A stretch of DNA of 64,000 nucleotides from Ruegeria sp. HKCCD8929 (GCF_013031405.1 NZ_WPZY01000016.1:32966-96965), one strand, 5' to 3'; shown: positions 35,474 through 44,742, numbered from the stretch's first letter. The notes: a model not told the origin generated them from the sequence alone. Translations and numbers: made by a program.

Positions 35474-36751
35474 TCAGGCCTTTTCGCCATGCAAGTTTAG
35501 GATCTCGATCACCATGGCAGCGGTCCAAGTGAAGTGTTCACCACCACAGGGTTCCGCGGTAATCGGGTCGTAATACTCAGCAAAACCGCTTTGCCGGATC
35601 AGCCTGACGCTGTCGGTCCGGATTCGGTCCGCGATATCGCCTTGTCCGGCCCGTTCGAGCCCGTTTGCGATCATGGTGTTGACGATCAACCAGACAGGGC
35701 CGCGCCAATACCGAAGGCTGTCGAATTCCGGGGCGGCTGGATCGTGGCTGGGTACCAGATAATTGGTGCGGGATGAGATGTCATCGATCCGCGCCGCCAG
35801 TGCTGCTGCTCGATCCTGTGAAATCGGCGCAAACGCAGCCAGCAAGCCGCCGATCGACGCGCTTTGTATGAGCGCTCCCTGCACTCTGTCAAAGCAGAGA
35901 AACTGGCCAAATTCATCGCTCCATAACGCATCCAGTGCCGGTATGCCCGCTTCGACGCGGGCGCGTGAGGTCGCGGCGATTTCCGGCTCGTCCAAGGCGT
36001 CCGCAAGTTCGGCGAGGTCGGCGCAGGACCGAATGAGTATTGCATTGAAGCCCGGGTCGACGACCCGAAACGGCGAGGCGTCGTGCAGCTTGTCGTTGTT
36101 CCAGCCGAGCGAGCGGAATTTCTGAACCAGCCAGATGTAGCGCTTGTATTGTTCGTCCGTCGGACGGTGTGAGGGGTCTGCATGCTGGGTGTCCCGTCGC
36201 TGAAACGGTTGCACGCCTTCGGTCGGGACTGCGGCAAACGGCTGGTCCCAGTCGATGGAGTTGTCCCGGCCGGACTCCCAGGGATGTATGATGGCGACGA
36301 GACCCGATCCCTCGGGGTCGCGGCACCGGAAAAACCACTCATGCCAGGCATGAATACGAGGCAGCAGGGCGCGCGCGCGCGCTTCTGCAAGATCACGATC
36401 CTTTGCGCGATCAAAGATACGTTTTGCGGCGAACCCGGCGACTGGCGGCTGAGTGACCCCGGATGTCGGCACAGGGCGGCCCGTCTGCCAGACATCCGGA
36501 CCGGGAAAATACCCATCATCCTCCTCGTGGAAGATAATATGCGGCACCATCCCATCGTCCCACTGATGCGCCAACAGAGTGTCGATCTCGGTCCAGGCGC
36601 GTGCCTCGTCGAAATACGAGAACCCCAGGGCCGAAAGCGCGCTGTCCCAATTCCACTGAAAGGGATAAAGCCCCGAGGTTGGAACGGTATATGTGCCGCG
36701 GTCGTTCAGGCGCAGGATTTCGATGGCGCGGTCGATGAGGCTTTCGCTCAT
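35474..36751 (-). CDS. GH63-like glycoside hydrolase (mannosyl/glucosylglycerate hydrolase type)
   Basis: (alpha/alpha)6-barrel glycosidase of 425 residues from the ATG at 36751. A TTG five codons earlier overlaps the ATPase gene. Family-typical segments are YPFQWNWDSALSALG near the N-terminus, with the substrate-binding WDS aspartate. Later come LRYWRGPVWLIVNTMIANGL and the C-terminal EYYDPITAEPCGGEHFTWTA (about 395-414). There is no signal peptide, so it acts in the cytoplasm on an imported glycoside. It is last in the ABC operon, 7 bases after the ATPase stop. Compatible-solute glycosides such as glucosylglycerate are candidates, but other alpha-glycosides are possible. Confidence 0.78.
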   Translation of the reverse strand: MSESLIDRAIEILRLNDRGTYTVPTSGLYPFQWNWDSALSALGFSYFDEARAWTEIDTLLAHQWDDGMVPHIIFHEEDDGYFPGPDVWQTGRPVPTSGVTQPPVAGFAAKRIFDRAKDRDLAEARARALLPRIHAWHEWFFRCRDPEGSGLVAIIHPWESGRDNSIDWDQPFAAVPTEGVQPFQRRDTQHADPSHRPTDEQYKRYIWLVQKFRSLGWNNDKLHDASPFRVVDPGFNAILIRSCADLAELADALDEPEIAATSRARVEAGIPALDALWSDEFGQFLCFDRVQGALIQSASIGGLLAAFAPISQDRAAALAARIDDISSRTNYLVPSHDPAAPEFDSLRYWRGPVWLIVNTMIANGLERAGQGDIADRIRTDSVRLIRQSGFAEYYDPITAEPCGGEHFTWTAAMVIEILNLHGEKA

Positions 36752-36758
36752 TGGTGCC

Positions 36759-37802
36759 TCACGCAACGGCCAATGTGGTTTGAGGATCGAACCAGCGGAT
36801 GCGCTCCGGCACTGGCGACAGCTTCAGCGTCTCACCCGGTTTGACTTGCATTTCGCTGTCCAGAACGGCGCGGAACAGCTTGCCATCAAGCTCGCAGGTG
36901 ACCAGGAGGTGAGCGCCAAGCGGCTCCACGACTTTGGCCACGGCAGGCAGCCCGTCCTCGGAGAGCTTCATGTCTTCGGGGCGGATCGCGAATTGGAGGT
37001 TGGAGTTCGCCGCTGCAGGGCCATCGAAGGACTGCCCGGCAACGGCGAATTTTCCACCGCCCTGCGGTGTGGCCTTCAGGAAGTTCATGGGCGGGTTCCC
37101 GATAAATCCGGCCACGAATTCGGCGGCGGGGTTCCGGTAAACTTCGATGGGCGAGGCCGCCTGAACGATCTTGCCCTGATGCATGACACTGATCCGGTCT
37201 GCCATGCTCATCGCTTCAACCTGATCATGGGTTACGTAGATTGCGGTCGTGTTGCTTTCGGCAAGCACGCCTTTGAGTTCGGCCCGCATTTCCATGCGCA
37301 GCAACGCGTCCAGATTTGACAATGGTTCGTCCATCAGGATCACATCCGGTTCCATCGCCAACGCGCGCGCGACGGCGACACGCTGACGCTGCCCGCCCGA
37401 GAGTTCACCGGAATAGCGCTTCAGCAGTTGGTCGATGTGCATCAGACCGGCCGTGCGTTCGACGCGTCGCGTCACCTCGTCATTCGGCAGTTTCTGCATC
37501 CGCAGTCCGAAGCCGATGTTTTCGAACACAGTGAGGTGCGGAAAAACCGCGTAGTTCTGGAACACCATCGAGATGCCCCGATCCTTGGGCGGCAGGTGAT
37601 CCACCCGGCGACCGCCGATCCAGACCTCGCCCTCGGTCGCGGTTTCCAGCCCGCAGATGATCCGCAAAAGGGTGGATTTGCCGCAACCCGAGGCACCCAG
37701 CAGCACCATGAATTCCTGATCTGCAATGGTCAGGTTGATATCGTGCAGTGCCTGGTAGCTTCCGAAGGTTTTTGCAACGTTTTTGATTTCGATGACAGCC
37801 AT
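36759..37802 (-). CDS. Carbohydrate ABC transporter ATP-binding protein (MalK/UgpC type)
   Basis: ATPase subunit of 347 residues. Walker A is GASGCGKST (about 37-45), the signature is LSGGQRQRVAVARAL (about 134-148), Walker B is VILMDEPLSNLD (about 154-165), and the switch histidine follows in YVTHDQVEA. The C-terminal TOBE/OB region (about 235-347) is that of the CUT1 sugar-importer group. It energises the two permeases encoded immediately upstream. Confidence 0.95.
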   Translation of the reverse strand: MAVIEIKNVAKTFGSYQALHDINLTIADQEFMVLLGASGCGKSTLLRIICGLETATEGEVWIGGRRVDHLPPKDRGISMVFQNYAVFPHLTVFENIGFGLRMQKLPNDEVTRRVERTAGLMHIDQLLKRYSGELSGGQRQRVAVARALAMEPDVILMDEPLSNLDALLRMEMRAELKGVLAESNTTAIYVTHDQVEAMSMADRISVMHQGKIVQAASPIEVYRNPAAEFVAGFIGNPPMNFLKATPQGGGKFAVAGQSFDGPAAANSNLQFAIRPEDMKLSEDGLPAVAKVVEPLGAHLLVTCELDGKLFRAVLDSEMQVKPGETLKLSPVPERIRWFDPQTTLAVA

Positions 37803-37833
37803 TGTCTTGGCTCCTTTTTCTGACAGCCGCTTC

Positions 37834-38679
37834 TCAGCGGTTGGCGATGCCCCACATCGCGAAGAGGTATTTCCGAACGGCGAAGATGAAGATCAGCGCC
37901 GGGACGACCAGTATGAAGCCGCCTGCGAATTTCAGGTGCAGGGGCGACGTGTCCAGGTTCTGAAGCAGGAAGGCGGTGAGCGTCCGGTTCTCGATGGTCA
38001 GAACTGCGGCCGCGAAGACCTCGTTCCAAGAGATCACGAAGGCAAAGATTGCCGATGCCGTGATACCCGGAAGAACAAGCGGCAGAATGACCTTTGTGAA
38101 CGCCGTCAGGCGCGTGCACCCAAGCGTCCAGGCAGCCTCTTCCAACTCCAGCGGAATTCCGGAGAACAGCGAGAACGTGATGAGCACCGCAAACGGGATG
38201 GCCAGCGTCGTGTGTACAAGCGCCAGGCCAAATACAGTGTCATCGATCCCGGTCCGGATGAACATGACCGCAAGCGGCAGGGCCAGAAGCGGCAGCGGAA
38301 AGGCCCGCGTCAGAAGGATCAGCAGCCGGAACAGCTCTTTGCCACGGAATTCGAACCGCGACAGGGCATAGCCTGCCGGCGCCCCGATGGCGATCGACAT
38401 GATCATGGTCATGGCCGCCACCAGGATCGAGTTCTTCAGTGCCGTCAGGATCCCCGCGAAATTCGCGAAGAAAGTCAGGCTTCCCAAGTCAAATTCTGGG
38501 AAGAAGGATTTCGGGTAGGCGTTCACCGTTTCCGGAGAGCTGAGCGTGTTGATCAGCAGGAAATACAGCGGAACGATGACCCAAGCACATAGCAGGACAA
38601 TTGCCGAGACATAAACGTAGCGCCCAGCTTTCTTCGAATCCGTGCCGGCCTCTATGACGTTGGTGTTTGCAGCGGTCAT
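37834..38679 (-). CDS. Carbohydrate ABC transporter permease (MalG type)
   Basis: Inner-membrane permease of 281 residues with six predicted helices. The cytoplasmic EAA loop reads LEEAAWTLGCTRLTAFTKVILP (about residues 191-212, in the EAA---G pattern), which contacts the ATPase. It overlaps the preceding MalF-type gene by 4 bases and lies 31 bases before the ATPase gene. Confidence 0.93.
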   Translation of the reverse strand: MTAANTNVIEAGTDSKKAGRYVYVSAIVLLCAWVIVPLYFLLINTLSSPETVNAYPKSFFPEFDLGSLTFFANFAGILTALKNSILVAAMTMIMSIAIGAPAGYALSRFEFRGKELFRLLILLTRAFPLPLLALPLAVMFIRTGIDDTVFGLALVHTTLAIPFAVLITFSLFSGIPLELEEAAWTLGCTRLTAFTKVILPLVLPGITASAIFAFVISWNEVFAAAVLTIENRTLTAFLLQNLDTSPLHLKFAGGFILVVPALIFIFAVRKYLFAMWGIANR

Positions 38680-39521
38680 ATCGTGGCTCCTTTCGGAACG
38701 CGCAGCGCACGCATGATGATCAGTGTGAAGGTGATCGAGATGGCGAGGATGATCAGCGCGATGGCCGCAGCCGCTCCGCCATTGAGAAGCTCAAACTGAT
38801 AGGCGTAGGTCTCGCCCATGAGCACCGGGAACAGCGTCCCGCCCAGCGCCTGCACGACGGCAAACACCTCGAAGGCCAAGATCACCCGAAGCACCAGCGC
38901 TGTCTGTAGCGACGGCCGCAGCATCGGCAGAGTAATTCTGAGGAACCGCTGCCATGCTGTAGCGCCAAACACTTCGCCTGCTTCGTAGTATTCCTTCGGA
39001 ATCAGGCCGATGCCGGCCACTAGGATCACCAACATGATCGCGGTTGCGCGCCAGATTTCGGCCAGCATGATCGCCACGAACACCATCACCGGGCTTTGGT
39101 AGCTCAGGAAATTTGTTGGACTTTCTATCAGGCCCAGCCCGCCCATCATCGAGTTCAGGAAGCCTGACTGCTCAAAGATGGCCAGCCAGATGATCCCAGC
39201 GGCAAGGTCCGAGATGCCAAGGGGGATGGTCCAGATATACAGGATCAGATCACGCCCGCGCTCCATCTTGTTGACCATGGTGGCCATCAGCAGCGACAGG
39301 GCCAACTGGATCGGAACCACCGCAAGCGCGAGCAGGAAGGTGTTTCGCAGTGAAATTGGGAATTTCCAGTGAGATGTCACGTCCCGAAAGTTGTCGAGCG
39401 TGAAACCGGAACCGCTGCTGAAAGCCTGCTGGGCGACCAGCACGAACGGGTACAGGAAAAAGAGGCACAGAAACAGCGTGACCGGCAAGATCAGGAAATA
39501 GGGTAGTAGTCGCGGGTTCAT
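38676..39521 (-). CDS. Carbohydrate ABC transporter permease (MalF type)
   Basis: Partner permease of 281 residues with six predicted helices and no large periplasmic domain. The EAA loop is YYEAGEVFGATAWQRFLRITLP (about residues 179-200). The gene is separated from the binding-protein gene by a 125-base spacer holding two hairpins, and overlaps the next permease by 4 bases. Confidence 0.93.
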   Translation of the reverse strand: MNPRLLPYFLILPVTLFLCLFFLYPFVLVAQQAFSSGSGFTLDNFRDVTSHWKFPISLRNTFLLALAVVPIQLALSLLMATMVNKMERGRDLILYIWTIPLGISDLAAGIIWLAIFEQSGFLNSMMGGLGLIESPTNFLSYQSPVMVFVAIMLAEIWRATAIMLVILVAGIGLIPKEYYEAGEVFGATAWQRFLRITLPMLRPSLQTALVLRVILAFEVFAVVQALGGTLFPVLMGETYAYQFELLNGGAAAAIALIILAISITFTLIIMRALRVPKGATI

Positions 39522-39571
39522 CAGACCGCTCCCTGGTTAGCGCCTAAGCGTATGAATTCGATGGTTTAGGG

Positions 39572-39633
39572 CCAGTCCGGACCGACTTGCAGTCCGGACT
39601 GGATGCATGGAGGTGCACAGTATCGCACCTCCA
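39572..39633 (-). promoter_or_regulatory. Two tandem intercistronic hairpins after the binding-protein gene
   Basis: Two perfect inverted repeats lie between the substrate-binding protein and permease genes. One is a 9-bp stem TGGAGGTGC/GCACCTCCA (39608-39616 and 39625-39633). The other is an 11-bp stem CCAGTCCGGAC/GTCCGGACTGG (39572-39582 and 39592-39602). Neither is followed by a T tract on the transcribed minus strand. In sugar ABC operons such stems typically protect the upstream binding-protein mRNA and lower permease expression. Confidence 0.7.
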
Positions 39634-39646
39634 CGGGAGAGAGGGT

Positions 39647-40912
39647 TTACTCGACCGGGCAGGCGCCTTCGGAAGGCGCATCAGGTGCCCAGCACGGCGC
39701 GCCGGTCTCTTCCATGATGCGCTGGAGCGCCCCCTTCTGATCGTCCAGAACCTGCTCGATCGGCTGACCGGCTAGAACGATGCGCTCGAACGTATCCACG
39801 AAGACCCGGTTGAAATCTCCGCCCTTGTCCCCCAGCCCGGCGGGGAGAAGTCCTGGGTTTGCATCCGGCGACGCGCTCATGATCGCAACAGCGGCGCCCG
39901 CTGCCTTGACCGAATGCGGCAGATCGTCGGGAAGCGCAACTTCGACCACCGGGAAGAAGTTGGTTGCCTTAAGCGTGGCGATCTGGGTCTCTGGCTTCAG
40001 CATATGGGCGACAAGTGCCTTGGAGGCCTCCATATCGGGCGCTGTGCGCGGAATGGCGACACCGGCGATCACCGGCATGAAGCCGCGGCCTTCAGGACCG
40101 GCCGGTGCCGGGAAGGCGACAAAATCGTCCGGGCGTTCGTTAAAGGCGGCAGCCAGGCGGGACGTGTGATCAAACGCGATCCAGACATCCTCGTTCAGCA
40201 ATTGCTCCTGCAGAAACGAAAAGTTGGTCGAGCCGGGATTGGTCACCGCCCAGAGCTCCTTCATCTTCTCCCAGGCCGTCACGGCGGAGTCGGAGGCAAA
40301 TGTACGCACGACGCCGTTGGTGTAGGACGGATAGAGATAGCCCTGGAAGAAGCGGTGCTTGAGTCCTTTCGGTCCTGCGGGGAAGCCAAATTTGGCCTCT
40401 CCCGTGGCTTCCATCACATTGGCCGACCATTCGATCAGCTGATCATAGGTCAGGCTGTTGATATCGGCCCCTTCGGGCAAATGCTCGAGCGCCTTTTTGT
40501 TGGCCGCCATGATATAGCTGGCCTGCATCCAGGGAATGTACTGCGAATTGTCCGTGCCCAGTTTGGCAAGATTGTTGAAGGTGTCGCTGGCAGCGCCAAG
40601 CCCGAGATCGTCCAGGTCGACGAGGTCATCGGGATTCATGGCCGAGAAATCGCCATGCAGGGCGCCAAGGACACCGATCGTGCCGGATCCGGCCTGCAGT
40701 TCTGCGTTCAGGCGTGTCAGCCACGGCCCGCCATCGTTGGGCTGATAATCGACATCACCCGCCCCGGCGAGCACCTGTTCGCGCATGGCCTGTGCTTCTT
40801 CGACCGGCTTTGCCTGGGTCGACCAGAAAAGGACTTCGGCCTGAGCGGCACCCGCCCCGACGAAAAGCGCAATGCCCGACACGGCACAGGCAATCTTCGA
40901 GCGTAGAAACAT
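39647..40912 (-). CDS. Carbohydrate ABC transporter substrate-binding protein
   Basis: Periplasmic binding protein of 421 residues, SBP family 1 (maltose-binding-like). The signal peptide covers about residues 1-25 (ending GAGAAQAEV). The mature part has the family layout, for example VAIPRTAPDMEASKALVAHML and a lobe region with DVWIAFDHTSRLAAAF. A CTCCC-reverse Shine-Dalgarno (GGGAGGAATT) precedes the start. It is first in the leftward operon and diverges from the LacI regulator. With a cytoplasmic GH63-like hydrolase in the operon, the ligand is likely a small glycoside. Confidence 0.92.
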   Translation of the reverse strand: MFLRSKIACAVSGIALFVGAGAAQAEVLFWSTQAKPVEEAQAMREQVLAGAGDVDYQPNDGGPWLTRLNAELQAGSGTIGVLGALHGDFSAMNPDDLVDLDDLGLGAASDTFNNLAKLGTDNSQYIPWMQASYIMAANKKALEHLPEGADINSLTYDQLIEWSANVMEATGEAKFGFPAGPKGLKHRFFQGYLYPSYTNGVVRTFASDSAVTAWEKMKELWAVTNPGSTNFSFLQEQLLNEDVWIAFDHTSRLAAAFNERPDDFVAFPAPAGPEGRGFMPVIAGVAIPRTAPDMEASKALVAHMLKPETQIATLKATNFFPVVEVALPDDLPHSVKAAGAAVAIMSASPDANPGLLPAGLGDKGGDFNRVFVDTFERIVLAGQPIEQVLDDQKGALQRIMEETGAPCWAPDAPSEGACPVE

Positions 40913-41039
40913 GAATTCCTCCCAATTTGTTCATGGCCGGGCCCGTTTGGCCCGGCTCGTTGCGGCCGCCGCGGTCGGTGCCGCCCTGAGATCCGGTGCG
41001 GAAGATACAAAGCGACTCAGCAAGACCTCGGGAACAGCA

Positions 41040-41070
41040 TGATATAACGATATACCATTCGTCAACGAAT
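41040..41070. promoter_or_regulatory. Candidate LacI-family operators in the divergent promoter region
   Basis: Two adjacent palindromes. TGATATAA-CG-ATATACCA (41040-41057) is centred on CG, as is usual for LacI-family operators, and matches at 6 of 8 half-site positions. ATTCGT-CA-ACGAAT (41057-41070) is a perfect 6+2+6 inverted repeat. They lie between the binding-protein gene and the lacI-family gene, in the lowest-GC part of the spacer. Which one is the real operator is not decidable here. Confidence 0.5.
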
Positions 41071-41178
41071 TTTTTGATTTAAACTCGGGATGTGCATGAA
41101 ACCGTCGTTTTATCGCTTGCTTTTATATGTCCATCGCGACCAAAGTAGGTAAAACGTTCTACCACCCTGGGGGCCGAT

Positions 41179-42216
41179 TTGCGCGAAAAACCCACACTTT
41201 CGAGCGTTGCCAAAGAGGCGGGCGTCTCCGTTCCGACGGTCAGTCAGGTCATGCGAGGCACCGGCCGGATCTCGGAAGATACCCGCAGAAAGGTGCTCGA
41301 GGCGGCAAAGCGCTTGCATTACGTGCCGAACTTGCGCGCCGCCTCAATGAGGTCGGGTGAGAACCGCGAGATCGGCTTTGTCATCAACCAGTTGTCCAAC
41401 CCTTTCAATGCAGAGGTCGTGAGTGGCGTTGTGGATCTGTTGGAGGCAGAAGGCTATCTCGTCTCGATCCTCGACATGCGCGATGATGCCGAGCGACAAG
41501 GCCGCCAGCTTGAGGCGTTCATTCGCAATGGGCGCGGCGGTCTGCTTTGGGTTCCAGCGATCGATACCCCGCCCGAGACGGTCGCGCTGCTCAAGGCGCA
41601 CCGGATGCCGACGGTCACTTTCCTCAGATCCATATCGCCTGATTTCGATCATGTCGGGATCCGCAATGCCGATGCGACGTCGACGGCTACATCCTATCTT
41701 GCCGATCTGGGCCATCGTCACATCGCCTACTTCGGCGGGACCGTCATGACCCAGGTGCGGGAGGAACGGATCGAGGGCTACGTTCGGACTCTGGCGGCGC
41801 GCGGTCTTTGCGATCCGGTGATCTGGCCGTCGGCCGATCGGAAGGGCGCCGGTCTAGAAGCCATGCTGAACCTCATGGACGCGCATCCTGAGACAACCGC
41901 GATTGTCTGCAACGGCGACATGGTTGCATTGGGCGCCTGCCTTGCATTTGACCGTTTGGGCATGACGCCGGGTCGGGAGGTGTCGGTGATCGGCTTTGAC
42001 GACATCGAAGAGGCCTCGGTCGCGATCCCGACATTGACGACGATGGCCGTCTCGCCCGAGCTGCTGGGGCGTAAACTGGCCAAAGTCCTGCTCGACAGAA
42101 TCCGCGATCCGGAGATGCCGGCGACCGTGTCCGAAATGGCGGCTCGACTTGTGAAACGGATGACGACCGCTTCTCCGCCAAACGCGATCGCCACTAGCGC
42201 AAAGATCTCCACCTGA
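41179..42216 (+). CDS. LacI-family transcriptional regulator
   Basis: Regulator of 345 residues. The N-terminal helix-turn-helix and hinge helix are LSSVAKEAGVSVPTVSQVMRG (in two parts) and RRKVLEAAKRLHYVPN. The periplasmic-binding-like sensor domain follows from about residue 62, with GHRHIAYFGG and VSVIGFDDIEEAS as typical elements. The start codon appears to be TTG at 41179. An upstream open stretch has no ATG or GTG closer to the HTH. It diverges from the sugar ABC operon and most likely represses it until the imported glycoside or a product binds. Confidence 0.92.
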   Translation: MREKPTLSSVAKEAGVSVPTVSQVMRGTGRISEDTRRKVLEAAKRLHYVPNLRAASMRSGENREIGFVINQLSNPFNAEVVSGVVDLLEAEGYLVSILDMRDDAERQGRQLEAFIRNGRGGLLWVPAIDTPPETVALLKAHRMPTVTFLRSISPDFDHVGIRNADATSTATSYLADLGHRHIAYFGGTVMTQVREERIEGYVRTLAARGLCDPVIWPSADRKGAGLEAMLNLMDAHPETTAIVCNGDMVALGACLAFDRLGMTPGREVSVIGFDDIEEASVAIPTLTTMAVSPELLGRKLAKVLLDRIRDPEMPATVSEMAARLVKRMTTASPPNAIATSAKIST

Positions 42217-42454
42217 GCCTATGCGCCAACAAAATTGGGTTCCCTCTGCGAGTTGCGAAAGAACACTCAGAGAGGTTGTGCCCAATACTTCTTGAGGGCC
42301 CGTGCTGGGTTTCAAGTCGTTTGTTCCTACGAAAGAAACGACGCAGGTGAAGTTGTGCGCATTTTTCTGCGCTTTCGTACGCGCCACGGTCACCGGCGAA
42401 TGCAGTGTCACCTACCTATTGTGAGTTTCTTAGTCTATCCAGTGCCGCGCTTCT
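42217..42454. other. Convergent spacer between lacI-family and MBL-fold genes
   Basis: A 238-base stretch, somewhat lower in GC, between convergent genes. I see no gene and no strong terminator hairpin. Confidence 0.4.
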
Positions 42455-43303
42455 TCAGACAGTGTACACTTCCAAATCTTCTGCGATGCTAGCCTGACCG
42501 TCGAAATGTTCCGCCAGCTCTTGCCGGGCGCTTTTGCGCCCTTCTTCGCTGTCCATGTGAATTCGGAAATGCGAGATTAGGAGGCGTTTCACGCCGCTGT
42601 CCCGAGCGGATTTTGCGATGTCCGCGGGAGTTGGCGAGAACTCTGCAATCGCAGGGTGCACATCGTCGGTTGAAAGGCGATAGCACCAGTGCAAAAGCAG
42701 ATCGGCATCCTGTTGCAGGCTGGAGAGAGCGGGACAGATGCCTGCGTCGCCAGAGTAGACGAATTTCTTGCCTTGGGATTTCACCGAGAATGCCATGCAG
42801 TCAAAGGCAGGCTGGGCATGGGGCACTTCGCAGCTCTCCAGAACCCAACCATCGCCTTCGAACGTGAAGCCCGGTGAAACCTCGGTCACTTCGGGGGCCG
42901 GCCACGCACGAGGAAGCGTTCCGCCGCGGGCCACCCAAACCTGCTGGGACGGAGCAAGTTCGGTACGGGCGATCAGATCCGGCGAGAGAACACCATCTTT
43001 GCCAAAAAGCAACTCGGTCTGCCTTGCTATGGGTTTCGGACCCCAGACTTTCAGCGGTGGAGCCCCTTCATCCCAGGCTGCATGCACAAGCCGGGCATAG
43101 TCCATCATGTGATCCGTGTGCAGGTGGGTAAAAAACAGGTGGGTGATATCGCTTGGCACACGGCCGGAGCGAACGAGGTTGTCGAATACGCCTCCGCCGC
43201 AGTCCAACAGGATCTTGTCCTCGCCGATTTCCAGCAGATAGCCGGAAGATGCGCGGCGGACATAGGCTTCGGGAGAGCCCGAACCGAGAATGGTCAGTTT
43301 CAT
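42455..43303 (-). CDS. MBL-fold metallo-hydrolase (RNase Z/arylsulfatase-like)
   Basis: Metallo-beta-lactamase-fold hydrolase of 282 residues. The metal-binding motif is THLHTDHMMD (about residues 59-68). Further ligands lie in VPHAQPAFD, YSGDAGICP and the C-terminal ISHFRIH. The overall pattern is of the RNase Z/ElaC-like branch, which includes enzymes acting on small esters. The gene starts 2 bases after the sulfatase stop, so it belongs to the marR-sulfatase operon and probably acts on the same sulfate ester or its product. It is unlikely to be the housekeeping tRNase Z given its setting. Confidence 0.82.
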   Translation of the reverse strand: MKLTILGSGSPEAYVRRASSGYLLEIGEDKILLDCGGGVFDNLVRSGRVPSDITHLFFTHLHTDHMMDYARLVHAAWDEGAPPLKVWGPKPIARQTELLFGKDGVLSPDLIARTELAPSQQVWVARGGTLPRAWPAPEVTEVSPGFTFEGDGWVLESCEVPHAQPAFDCMAFSVKSQGKKFVYSGDAGICPALSSLQQDADLLLHWCYRLSTDDVHPAIAEFSPTPADIAKSARDSGVKRLLISHFRIHMDSEEGRKSARQELAEHFDGQASIAEDLEVYTV

Positions 43304-43305
43304 GA

Positions 43306-44742
43306 TCAGGTTTCCAGAGTAGGGGGCGGAGTGGCGCCCGGTGCGCCGAGAGTGAGAGCTCGTTCCCGACCACCATGAAACGCGATCAGGGCGGCCTGGT
43401 CGCGAAAGGCCAAGGCGTCTGTTTCCTCTGGATCACATATCGACCTCAAGGCCGCTTCCATCATGGCGACGATGTCCGCGTGATCTGCTCTGCTTGCCAA
43501 GTTTTCAAGTTCCTCGGGGTCGGTTTCGAGGTCGAAGAGTTCGGGGGGGAAGCCGATATAGAGGTGATATTTCCAGCGCCCCTTGCGCAACATGAAAGCA
43601 CCGGACACGGCGCCGGCGGCATGGTATTCAGAAAAGATCATTCTCTCGGGGTCGTTACCGTTGCGAAGAATGACATCCAGAGGTGCCGTGCCTTGTTCCG
43701 AGTCGATGCTTTGCCCGAAATGAGAGGCCAATGTGCAGGAAAGGTCCAACAGGCTCACCGGCGTTTCACAGACCCCAACGGGAATATCCGGCCCAGCCAT
43801 GATCATCGGGACGGACACGCTTTCCTGGTAGAGGTTTGACTTGCCCCACAGCGCGCGTGCGCCAAGGTTGTCACCATGATCCGAGGTGTAGACGACCGTA
43901 GTATTCTCATCGAACCCACTGGCTTTCAGTGCTGCGAGGATTTCTCCAACATTGTGGTCCAGCCAGGTACACAGGCCCAGATAGCTGGCGATTGCACATT
44001 TGCGTTCGGTCTCGTTCTTGAACTTGGCCTCGCTGTCCATAAAGCTATTTTGCTTTTCCACCCAGTCGTGGCGTATGTAGCCGTCGCGCGGATGCAGCTT
44101 GGGCTTGGGCAGATCCTCCAGCGGGTAGAGGTCATAAAATTCCTGGGGCACAACCAGCGGGAAATGCGGCGCAACCAGCCCGACATAGAGACACCAGGGA
44201 CGCGCGTCCTCTGAAGTCGCGCGTTCAGCCAGCCATTTCCGGGTGCGGCTGGTCACTGCGGCGTCGTACTCAGTGTATTTCGAGTGACCGGGACCAATGT
44301 ATTCCCCGAGCATTCGGCCTTTGCCCGCGACACGCTCGTCTTCCTTGCGGATCGAGGCCCAGACCATGCCGACACCACCTGCAACCATCATCGGCAAGTG
44401 CTCGGTGTCGAAACCCGCAGGGTCTTCTTCTGCGCGATAGTGCAGCTTGCCGATGCTTTCCACCGGGACACCGGCCTTTTGCAAGGCGTGCCCCCAACCC
44501 GGAATGCTACCGTCATAGGGCATTGCATTGTCCCAAAGGCGGGTTTTGTGCGGGTATTTTCCGGTCGCGAAGCTGGCTCGCGCGGGTACACAAATCGGCG
44601 AGGGCGTATACGCATTGGCAAAGCGGGTTCCGCGTGCCGCAAGCGCATCCAGATGGGGCGTCTTGACCAGTGGGTGGCCCGCACATCCCATCGCACGGGC
44701 CTGATGTTCGTCAGACATGATCACGAGGAGGTTTGATGTCAT
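43306..44742 (-). CDS. Type I sulfatase
   Basis: Sulfatase of 478 residues. The formylglycine signature is Cys51 in ICVPARASFATGKYP (C-x-P-x-R). Calcium-site residues include Asp11 of MSDEHQ and the later YTSDHGDNLG. There is no signal peptide, so the enzyme probably works in the cytoplasm after uptake. It is related to choline-sulfatase/arylsulfatase-type enzymes, but the substrate is not evident. It lies 3 bases after marR and 2 bases before the MBL-fold gene. A second sulfatase, encoded in the divergent operon, has the same signature position. Confidence 0.92.
   Translation of the reverse strand: MTSNLLVIMSDEHQARAMGCAGHPLVKTPHLDALAARGTRFANAYTPSPICVPARASFATGKYPHKTRLWDNAMPYDGSIPGWGHALQKAGVPVESIGKLHYRAEEDPAGFDTEHLPMMVAGGVGMVWASIRKEDERVAGKGRMLGEYIGPGHSKYTEYDAAVTSRTRKWLAERATSEDARPWCLYVGLVAPHFPLVVPQEFYDLYPLEDLPKPKLHPRDGYIRHDWVEKQNSFMDSEAKFKNETERKCAIASYLGLCTWLDHNVGEILAALKASGFDENTTVVYTSDHGDNLGARALWGKSNLYQESVSVPMIMAGPDIPVGVCETPVSLLDLSCTLASHFGQSIDSEQGTAPLDVILRNGNDPERMIFSEYHAAGAVSGAFMLRKGRWKYHLYIGFPPELFDLETDPEELENLASRADHADIVAMMEAALRSICDPEETDALAFRDQAALIAFHGGRERALTLGAPGATPPPTLET

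Noticed and set aside
42455..43303. MBL-fold protein as the housekeeping tRNase Z
   Set aside because: The motif would allow it, but tight coupling to a sulfatase and MarR gene argues for a specialised hydrolase.
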